This document shows positions 41,870 through 48,295 of a DNA stretch of 51,662 bases, piece by piece. Under the pieces are notes generated by a model. That model made no database searches. It was not told the DNA's origin and saw nothing but the letters and a program-made list of their open reading frames with translations. Position numbers and translations under genes: made by a program. Positions within the stretch are counted from its first letter, which is position 1. Each line of letters opens with the position of its first letter. The stretch comes from JBCDCB01 sp039182735 (GTDB taxonomy: Bacteria; Planctomycetota; Phycisphaerae; Phycisphaerales; UBA1924): NCBI GenBank assembly GCA_039182735.1, contig JBCDCB010000020.1, positions 1 to 51,662 on the forward strand, given 5' to 3'.

Positions 41870-42610
41870 CTACGTGCCGCGCGTGTCGCCGAACAGCTCG
41901 ATCTGCAAACGATGGCAGTAGCGCCACCCGCGCGCGAGGCACGCGTCCACCGCCCACCGGACCGATTCCGGCTCCGGGTTGCGCACGCCTTCGGGCATGA
42001 GCATCACATCGCTCGGCTCGAGCCCGGGCATCTGCACCAGCAGCGACTCGATTTCGGGCAGGTCGCTCGGCGATCGCACCACGAACTTGCACTGACGCCC
42101 GGTGTGCGCGTCGAGCAAGCCGTTGAGCGTGTCGATGCTGAGCCGGGCGCGCTCGTGGCGCGCCGCCCAGACGCCGTCGGGATCGCGCGGGTCGCCGCTC
42201 GGTGTCGAGTTGGCGAGCTTCGGCGAGATGCTGAGCAGATCGCACGCGATGTCGCCGGCGTCACGGAAGACCGTGCCCGCGGTCTCCCACGTGATGTGGA
42301 GACCGGCATCACGCAGTGCGCGAGAGAGCGTGGCGAGTTGGTCGAAGAGCATCGGCTCGCCGCCGGTGAGCACCGCGTGCCGAACGCCCGCTGATCGCGC
42401 TTCGTCGAGCAGTTCGCGAACGGATCGCTTGACCCCTTCCGGGTTCCAGCTGGCGTAGGGCGTGTCGCACCAGGTGCAGCGGAGGTTGCAGCCGCTCGCG
42501 CGCACAAACCACGACGGAACGCCGGTGAGCTTGCCCTCACCTTGCACGCTGACGAAGGTCTCGCTGACGAGCATCGACTCGTTCAGCAGGTTGAGGCCGA
42601 TCGAAGTCAT
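41870..42610 (-). CDS. queE: 7-carboxy-7-deazaguanine synthase
   Basis: A 246-residue radical-SAM enzyme making the deazaguanine core of queuosine from carboxytetrahydropterin. N-terminal SETFVSVQGEG, then the modified radical-SAM triad CNLRCTWCDT (C-x3-C-x2-C), VLTGGEPMLFDQL (SAM-binding GGE) and SISPKLANSTP are diagnostic. Start is kept at ATG 42610, five bases after the kinase gene; ATG 42574 would give the more typical N-terminus MLVSETF. No other que gene is nearby. Being last in the GTPase-module transcript may be coincidence. Confidence 0.92.
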   Translation of the reverse strand: MTSIGLNLLNESMLVSETFVSVQGEGKLTGVPSWFVRASGCNLRCTWCDTPYASWNPEGVKRSVRELLDEARSAGVRHAVLTGGEPMLFDQLATLSRALRDAGLHITWETAGTVFRDAGDIACDLLSISPKLANSTPSGDPRDPDGVWAARHERARLSIDTLNGLLDAHTGRQCKFVVRSPSDLPEIESLLVQMPGLEPSDVMLMPEGVRNPEPESVRWAVDACLARGWRYCHRLQIELFGDTRGT

Positions 42611-42614
42611 GGTT

Positions 42615-43793
42615 TCACGTTTGCTTCACGGGAATGGAGACGGAGAAGGTCGAACCCTGCCCGAGCGTGCTTTCGACGGCGATCTCGCCGCCCATGAGGT
42701 CGGTGAGTTTCTTGCAGATGGAGAGCCCGAGCCCCGTGCCGCCGTGAGAACTGGCGATGCCCCGGTGCGCTTGTCGGAAGGGTTGAAAGAGACGTTCGAT
42801 CGTATCGGCGTCGATCCCGGTGCCGTTGTCGATGATGTCGAACCGCGCGCGGTCGTCCGCCCGCAGCGCGCGCACGGTGATGGTGCCTTTCTCGGTGAAC
42901 TTGCAGGCGTTCGAGACGAGGTTGAGCAGCACCTGCCGCACGCGCATCTCATCCGCATGCAACTCGGTGAGCGCCGGATCGACGTCGATCAGCAGGCGGT
43001 TCGAGTTGCGATCGGCGAGTGGCTTCGTGAGGCGCGCGAGTTCGTCCAGATGGGCGCGCACGTCGAAGGTCTCCGGATCGAGTTCGAGGCGGCCGGCTTC
43101 GATCTTCGAGAAGTCGAGCAGGTCGTTGATGAGCCCGAGCAGGTGGCGACCCGCCGTGCGCACGGTCTCGACGTCCTCGATGCTCTGCGTGAGCCCGGCT
43201 TCGGTGATGTCGGTGAGCAGGAAGTCGCTGTAGCCGATAATCGACTGCAGCGGCGTGCGCAGTTCGTGCCCCATGCTCGCGAGGAGCTCGCCTGTCGTGC
43301 GTGCGGTTTCTTCAGCGGCCTGTGCGCGCTGACGCGTTTCTTCGAGTTTCTCCCCGGCGCGCTTGGACTCACGGGCGGCTTCGCGCAGCCTGAGTTCCGA
43401 CTCGCGCGCACGCCGGATCTGCGCGACACGCTCGCTGCGCGCGCCCGGGGTCGCGCGCAGCAGCAGAAGCGATCGCTCGTCGCGTCGCTCCGCGGTCGCG
43501 TCGAGGAACCACTCTCGCTGCTCCGCGTCGGACTCCGTCCACGTGTCGGCCTTGACAACCAGCGCACCCTCGCCCCCCCAGCACTGCTCGGCGTCAAAGA
43601 GCCACGCTTCGAGGAAAACCGACGCACGCGACGGGCGCGACTCGTCCCCCGACGCGAGCCCTGGTTCGAAGAGCACGGCGTACCACGCGGGCGGGTCGGT
43701 GAGCAGGCGGAATCGGTCGTCCCCGACGCGTTCGAGGACCGCGACACCGAGGTGCGCGAAGAGGCCGGCGAAGAGCGGCGCATCGCCGGTCAT
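42615..43793 (-). CDS. Cytoplasmic hybrid-free sensor histidine kinase
   Basis: A 392-residue histidine kinase without membrane segments. Residues 1-115 are an unrecognised, possibly PAS-like sensor (VAVLERVGDDRFRLLTDPPAW); a coiled coil (120-165) leads to the HisKA domain with His176 in SMGHELRTPLQSI, then the HATPase: N box LNLVSNACKF, G1 DNGTGID, F box LFQPFRQ and G2 HGGTGLGLSI. All catalytic boxes are intact. ATG 43793 overlaps the OmpA gene stop (ATGA). No receiver is adjacent; the single-domain regulator at 14655-15155 is a possible partner. It belongs to the GTPase/OmpA module. Confidence 0.9.
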   Translation of the reverse strand: MTGDAPLFAGLFAHLGVAVLERVGDDRFRLLTDPPAWYAVLFEPGLASGDESRPSRASVFLEAWLFDAEQCWGGEGALVVKADTWTESDAEQREWFLDATAERRDERSLLLLRATPGARSERVAQIRRARESELRLREAARESKRAGEKLEETRQRAQAAEETARTTGELLASMGHELRTPLQSIIGYSDFLLTDITEAGLTQSIEDVETVRTAGRHLLGLINDLLDFSKIEAGRLELDPETFDVRAHLDELARLTKPLADRNSNRLLIDVDPALTELHADEMRVRQVLLNLVSNACKFTEKGTITVRALRADDRARFDIIDNGTGIDADTIERLFQPFRQAHRGIASSHGGTGLGLSICKKLTDLMGGEIAVESTLGQGSTFSVSIPVKQT

Positions 43794-45565
43794 CCGTCGA
43801 GCCCGGGGAGCAGATCAGTCAGACGGACCATCACTTCGACGCGCCGGTTGAGCGCGTGCGAGACCTCGTCGTCGCCCGCGGTTCGGGGCTCGGACTCGCC
43901 GGCGGACTCGACGCGGATGCGGTCCGTTGGCACGCCGACATCGATGAGCCTGCGGAGCATGGCGGCGGCGCGCTCGCCACCGAGGATGCGATTGTTCGCG
44001 TCGGTATCGCGGTTGTCGGTGTGCCCGATCACGACGAAGCGCACGTCGTAGCGCGCGCGCCGTGCGAGTTCGAGGAGCAGGCGCGCTTCCTCCGCGAGGC
44101 GATCGGCTTCGACGCGCCCCGCTTGTGTGAACTCCGCGGCGTCGCGCTCGAAGAGCGGGGCCCGGCTCTCGACACGTGCGGCGTACTCGGAGAGCCGGCG
44201 CACATCGGCATCCACCACTCCGCTCGCGTCGAAGGACTCGACGCCCGGGATGAAGCGGGCCAGACGGGTGGCGTCCTGCGTCCAGTCGCGCGGTGCGCTG
44301 CCGGTCGCGACGAGCGAGGCAGACTCGTATCGCAGTGCCACGGTCGCCGGCGCATCGAGCATCGCGCGTGCGCGCCGCTCGATGAACGCCGGCTCATCGG
44401 TCTGGGCGAGGCGCCACGACATCTCGAGCCTGCCCGGCGGATCGTCCATCGACGCGCGTATGTCTTCGGGAAGTGTCGAGAGCGGGTCACGGATCCCTTC
44501 GATCACGAAGGTCCAGCCGCGGTTGGAGCGCTCGACGATGAGCACGCCGGGCTCTGCGCGGAGCGTGTTCACGAGCGCGTTGAATCGGGTGCGTTCGTCG
44601 AGTCGCCACCACGCGTAGAGCGCGAGCACGATGACGATCGCGAGCACCGCGACGTGAACGACGGGCAGGCGGAGGGACTTCTGGTCTTCGCGTCGCTGCT
44701 CATCGAGACAGCGATCGAGGTAGACGATGCACGACGAGAAGACCGAGACGTCGCCATCGAACCGCGTGAGCTCGTCCGCGTAGCGGGCGTGGATTGTCTC
44801 GGCCGCGTGGCGTAGGCGTTCGCGGAGTTCCTGCGGCGCTTGCCCGCGGATGACGGCGGCGACGACGGCGTGCGGACCCGACTCGATCCAGACGCTGCGT
44901 TCGCCGACCTTCATCGAGTCGATGGTGTCGCCCTGCTCGGCGCCGAAGGAATCGCGGACGAAGTCGGTGATGGCGGTGAGCATGCCGCCGACCATGTCGG
45001 GGTCGCGGGCGACGCTCGAGTCGCTCGCGGTGTGCGCGAGGAGGAGCCCGGTTTCTTTGTGGATGAGGAAGACCTCGGTGACCTTGTAGACAAGCGTGTG
45101 GGCGAGGACGACCTCGGCGAAGGATCGCCCGGTGCGCCACGCCTCGAAGCGCCAGCCGATCGTGCGAGGCGAGAGCCCGGCGGAGACCGACGCGTTGACC
45201 GACTCGACGACCCGCGCGAGCGCCTCGGACGTCGCCTTCCGGATCGCGGGGCCGATGACAGGGAAGAGCGCATCGGCGAGCGGCTTCGGGTCGCGTTTGA
45301 CGGCGGCGTGGATCGACTCCGTGACGACGGGCGAGAGCGCCGGTCCCAGGTCGCCCTCTCGGTCGGCAACGGCGATCGCTTTGGGCAGCGCCTCGGCGAG
45401 CAGACGCGAGAAGGCCACCGGATCATCGACGGTCCGCTGCAGTTCATTGAGACGCGAGAAGTCGCCTGCGATCAGCAGGTTACGCAGTTCGTTCAGACGC
45501 TCGCCCTTCGATGCTTCGTCCTCGAAGAGCGTTGGTGAGTCGTGATGGTCGGCGTCGCCCGGCAC
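43790..45565 (-). CDS. Roadblock/longin-like - TM - OmpA-domain protein
   Basis: A 591-residue inner-membrane protein. Residues 1-150 are helical and cytoplasmic. Residues about 158-265 look like a roadblock/longin-type domain: VYKVTEVFLIHKETGLLLAH, then DMVGGMLTAITDFVRDSF and VWIESGPHAVVAAVIRG, the fold used by MglB to bind a Ras-like GTPase. A membrane segment lies at about 301-320, followed by a BON-like region and a C-terminal OmpA/MotB domain (VVIGHTDNRDTDANN...GGERAAAMLRRL, ALNRRVEV) that binds peptidoglycan. GTG 45565 is used because GGGGGAG lies eight bases before it; GTG 45574 is too close. It sits between the coiled-coil and kinase genes. Confidence 0.85.
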   Translation of the reverse strand: MPGDADHHDSPTLFEDEASKGERLNELRNLLIAGDFSRLNELQRTVDDPVAFSRLLAEALPKAIAVADREGDLGPALSPVVTESIHAAVKRDPKPLADALFPVIGPAIRKATSEALARVVESVNASVSAGLSPRTIGWRFEAWRTGRSFAEVVLAHTLVYKVTEVFLIHKETGLLLAHTASDSSVARDPDMVGGMLTAITDFVRDSFGAEQGDTIDSMKVGERSVWIESGPHAVVAAVIRGQAPQELRERLRHAAETIHARYADELTRFDGDVSVFSSCIVYLDRCLDEQRREDQKSLRLPVVHVAVLAIVIVLALYAWWRLDERTRFNALVNTLRAEPGVLIVERSNRGWTFVIEGIRDPLSTLPEDIRASMDDPPGRLEMSWRLAQTDEPAFIERRARAMLDAPATVALRYESASLVATGSAPRDWTQDATRLARFIPGVESFDASGVVDADVRRLSEYAARVESRAPLFERDAAEFTQAGRVEADRLAEEARLLLELARRARYDVRFVVIGHTDNRDTDANNRILGGERAAAMLRRLIDVGVPTDRIRVESAGESEPRTAGDDEVSHALNRRVEVMVRLTDLLPGLDG

Positions 45566-45585
45566 GCGGCGCACTCCCCCCGCGT

Positions 45586-46200
45586 TCAGGCGTCGGGCTT
45601 CCCGCCCGTGGCTTTCGGACCCTCTTGCAATCGAAGCGACAGCTCCGCGAGCAGGTCACTCAGGAACCGGCGATCCGTCTTGTCGGCGCCGAGTTGCTCG
45701 ACCTCGGACTCCAGCATCCGCCGGAGCGTGGCCGATCCTTCGCGGACCTCGTCGCGCAGCTGCTTGGTCTGTTCGAGCAGTTGATGTCGCAACTCGGTGC
45801 GGCTCTCCTCGGCGCGCGTGTCCACGTCCTTGATGCGCGACTCGAGCCCCTTGGCGAAGTCGGTCATCGCGGTCGAGAGATTCTTCGATTCCTCTTCGCG
45901 GGCGGTGCGCTCGGCGTCGAGGCGTTCGCTCAGCGACTTGAACTCGGAGCGAACGAACCCCTCGAGAGAGTCCAGCCGGCGGCGCGATTCCTCGCCTGTC
46001 TCACGGATCTGCTCTTCGAGGCGTTCGTGGGTCTTGGCGATCTTGGCATCGAGATCGGTGACCTGGTGCCCGAAGAGGATGTCACGGATCTTGTCGAGGT
46101 TCTCGCCGCCCGGGACCATGGCGCTCGACGCCTGGTTGCTGGCGGCGACTTGGTCGCTCGCGGCGCCCGACTTGTCTTGACCGCCGCCGGACTTGCTCAC
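45586..46200 (-). CDS. Coiled-coil protein of GTPase module
   Basis: A 204-residue soluble protein. After a Ser/Ala-rich 35-residue head comes IRDILFGHQVTDLDAKIAKTHERLEEQ and then about 150 residues of uninterrupted Glu/Arg/Leu heptads (for example FKSLSERLDAERTAREEESK), a long coiled coil. GTG 46200 has GGAGG eight bases upstream. It is the first minus-strand gene, divergent from the GTPase with 82 bases between, and precedes the roadblock-OmpA gene by 20 bases. Probably a structural or effector part of the same complex. Confidence 0.82.
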   Translation of the reverse strand: MSKSGGGQDKSGAASDQVAASNQASSAMVPGGENLDKIRDILFGHQVTDLDAKIAKTHERLEEQIRETGEESRRRLDSLEGFVRSEFKSLSERLDAERTAREEESKNLSTAMTDFAKGLESRIKDVDTRAEESRTELRHQLLEQTKQLRDEVREGSATLRRMLESEVEQLGADKTDRRFLSDLLAELSLRLQEGPKATGGKPDA

Positions 46201-46282
46201 GTCTCGGACCTCCGTTCCACGGAGCCAAAGCATACGCGGACCGGCGCGAGTGGTGGTACGCTCCCGCGCGTCTGGAGGCGGG

Positions 46283-46774
46283 ATGCTGCAGAAGAAGGTG
46301 TGCATGCTGGGCTCGTTCGGCGTCGGGAAGACCAGCATGGTCCGGCGCTCGGTGCACAGCATGTTCGACGACGCGTACCTCTCGACCGTCGGGGTGAAGA
46401 TCGACAAGAAGGCGATGGACTCGCCGGAGGCGATGACGCTCATGCTGTGGGACATCGCCGGGCGGGACGAGCATCAGGACATCAACCCGTCGTTCCTGCG
46501 CGGCGCGCACGCGTGCCTCTTTGTGGTGGACGGCACGCGCCGCGAGACCGTCGATGTCGCGATCTCTATCCGCGCAGACTTCGACGAGATGCTGCGAGGC
46601 TCGGCGTGCGTCGTGGCGATCAACAAGGGCGACCTCACCGATGACTGGGAGATCGGCCAAGAAGACGAGACGCGTCTGCGTTCGCTCAGCAACTCGATCC
46701 TGCGCTGCAGCGCCAAGAGCGGCGACGGCGTAAAAGCGGTCTTCGACGCGATCGCTCGGGCGGCCCTGGCATGA
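46283..46774 (+). CDS. Ras-like small GTPase
   Basis: A 163-residue bacterial Ras/Rab-superfamily GTPase made of the G domain alone. G1: GSFGVGKTS at 10-18; G2: Thr35 in LSTVGVKI; G3: Asp57-Ile-Ala-Gly60 in WDIAGRDEH; G4: Asn114-Lys-Gly-Asp117; G5: SAK at 143-145. The catalytic Gln that follows DxxG in Ras is Arg61 here, so hydrolysis probably needs a partner. No lipidation motif. TGGAGG lies upstream of ATG 46283. Its stop overlaps the next start (ATGA). With the roadblock protein divergently encoded, it resembles the MglA-MglB pair in logic, not in exact sequence. Confidence 0.92.
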   Translation: MLQKKVCMLGSFGVGKTSMVRRSVHSMFDDAYLSTVGVKIDKKAMDSPEAMTLMLWDIAGRDEHQDINPSFLRGAHACLFVVDGTRRETVDVAISIRADFDEMLRGSACVVAINKGDLTDDWEIGQEDETRLRSLSNSILRCSAKSGDGVKAVFDAIARAALA

Positions 46775-47187
46775 TCCGCGACCTGCCCGACGATGCCCGC
46801 GTGCTGCTCGAACAGGCGCTCTTCGTCTCGCACAGCGGCTTGCTGCTGCGCGTCGATGATCGTGGCGTTGTACACGAGCTCTTTGGGAACCCGGCGCACT
46901 GGTCTGGTGTGCGCATCGGCGATTCGCTCGGCAGGACGCTCGCGTTCGCGCAGACACTGCTCATGGAGACCGGTGTCGATGCGTGGAACTTCGTCAGCGA
47001 TGGTGACGGCGGGCACGCGCACGTCTGGCGCCGCAAATCCGGCGAACACACATGGATGCTGCTCATCGATGCCAGCGGCGAGGCGGAACTGCGCCGGCTC
47101 CTGCAGCAGCGCGGCAACACGCTGCACATCGAGAACGAGCGCCTCAAGAAAGAGCGAGACGCGCGCGACGATCAACGCCGCGGATAA
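46771..47187 (+). CDS. PAS-like small protein coupled to GTPase
   Basis: A 138-residue soluble protein. Residues 15-105 have the alternation of a PAS-type sensor: LLLRVDDRGVVHELFGNP, GDSLGRTLAFAQTLLM, AHVWRRKSGEHTWMLLIDASG; residues 107-138 are a basic coiled coil (RRLLQQRGNTLHIENERLKKERD). It overlaps the GTPase gene by four bases, so the two are made together. The strand 'HTWMLLIDAS' plus helix resembles the N-terminal region of the histidine kinase in the same module. Its last 16 bases overlap the end of the convergent asparaginase gene. Confidence 0.75.
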   Translation: MIRDLPDDARVLLEQALFVSHSGLLLRVDDRGVVHELFGNPAHWSGVRIGDSLGRTLAFAQTLLMETGVDAWNFVSDGDGGHAHVWRRKSGEHTWMLLIDASGEAELRRLLQQRGNTLHIENERLKKERDARDDQRRG

Positions 47188-48263
47188 AGGAACGCGCTGC
47201 GGCGGACCGCTGCGCCGTTCGAGTCGGCGGCGGCGAAGGATCCGCCCTCGTGGATGCACGCCGAGCCGTACGCGCCGTCCTTGCGGACCGCGTAGAGCGT
47301 GAGATTGAAGTTGGGCGCGCCGTCGTCGCGGCGGAGCCGGCGCTGCTTGACGGAGCGTGCGCTCACCCGGCGCAGCACCGCGAGGCACGCCTCGGTGGGC
47401 GGCAGCCCGGCGCTCATTTCTTGCACCACGGCAAAGGCGGCGCAGGACTGGATCGCCGACTCGCCGCGCCCCGTCGCGCCGGCGGAGCCGACCTCGTTGT
47501 CGGTGTAGCAGCCCGCGCCGATGATGGGCGAGTCGCCGACGCGTCCGTGCAGTTTGTACGACAGCCCGCTCGTGGTGGTGCAGCCGGCGAGGTCTCCGCC
47601 GGGCGTGACGGCGGAGCAGTGGATCGTGCCGGTGGTCTGCGGCGCGGGCTTATCTTTTATCGGCGCGCTCGCCAGAGACTTGCCGTCGGGCGACCAGTCG
47701 CGCTGGTCGTCGTCGAGCCAATCGTCGTTGGGATTGAGGTTGGACTTCCAGCGCAGCCACGCGTTGCGGGCGTCCTTGGTGAGCAGGTCCTGCTCCGGGA
47801 ATCCGTGGCGGCGCGCGAACTCCAGCGCACCCGGGCCAACAAGCATCACGTGATCGGTGGTCTGCAGCACTTTGAGGGCGACGGCGGCGGCGTGGACAAC
47901 GTTCTCGAGCGCCGCGACGGAGCCCGCCTTGTGCAATGGTCCGTGCATGACCGAGGCGTCGAGCGTGACGATGCCGCGCTCGTCGGGCAGCCCACCGAGC
48001 CCAACGGTTCGGTCGGAGGGGTCGGCTTCGACGATCCCGACGCCCTCGACGATCGCGACGGCGGGGTCCGCGCCCTCATCGACGATGCGCCGGCGCGCGA
48101 GTTCGGCGGTGCGGAGCCCGTTGCCGCTGGCGATCGCCGCGGGCCCGCGGTGGCGGTCGCCCTCCGCCTCGTCCTGCTGGCGTGCGCTCGCGCGTGACGC
48201 GGAGATGCCCGCCAGTGTGAGACCCGCGCCGATGAGGAACCGTCTGCGATCGGTGTGCTGCAT
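47172..48263 (-). CDS. Glycosylasparaginase / isoaspartyl peptidase family (Ntn hydrolase), Tat-exported
   Basis: A 363-residue N-terminal-nucleophile hydrolase. Residues 1-28 carry a twin-arginine signal (DRRRFLIGAGLTLAGISASRASA). The alpha part has ASGNGLRTAELA and VTLDASVMHG; autocleavage is expected before the Thr in TTGTIHCSAVTPGGDLAG, followed by TTTSGLSYKLHGRVGDSPIIGAG and TGRGE, the conserved substrate loop of glycosylasparaginases. It would release aspartate from N-linked GlcNAc-Asn or isoaspartyl peptides outside the cytoplasm. ATG 48263. It is convergent with the PAS-like gene and lies upstream of the GH57 gene's end on the same strand with 32 bases between. Confidence 0.9.
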   Translation of the reverse strand: MQHTDRRRFLIGAGLTLAGISASRASARQQDEAEGDRHRGPAAIASGNGLRTAELARRRIVDEGADPAVAIVEGVGIVEADPSDRTVGLGGLPDERGIVTLDASVMHGPLHKAGSVAALENVVHAAAVALKVLQTTDHVMLVGPGALEFARRHGFPEQDLLTKDARNAWLRWKSNLNPNDDWLDDDQRDWSPDGKSLASAPIKDKPAPQTTGTIHCSAVTPGGDLAGCTTTSGLSYKLHGRVGDSPIIGAGCYTDNEVGSAGATGRGESAIQSCAAFAVVQEMSAGLPPTEACLAVLRRVSARSVKQRRLRRDDGAPNFNLTLYAVRKDGAYGSACIHEGGSFAAADSNGAAVRRSAFLYPRR

Positions 48264-48295
48264 GGGCGCAGGCTACCGGATCACGCGCGCCGCCT

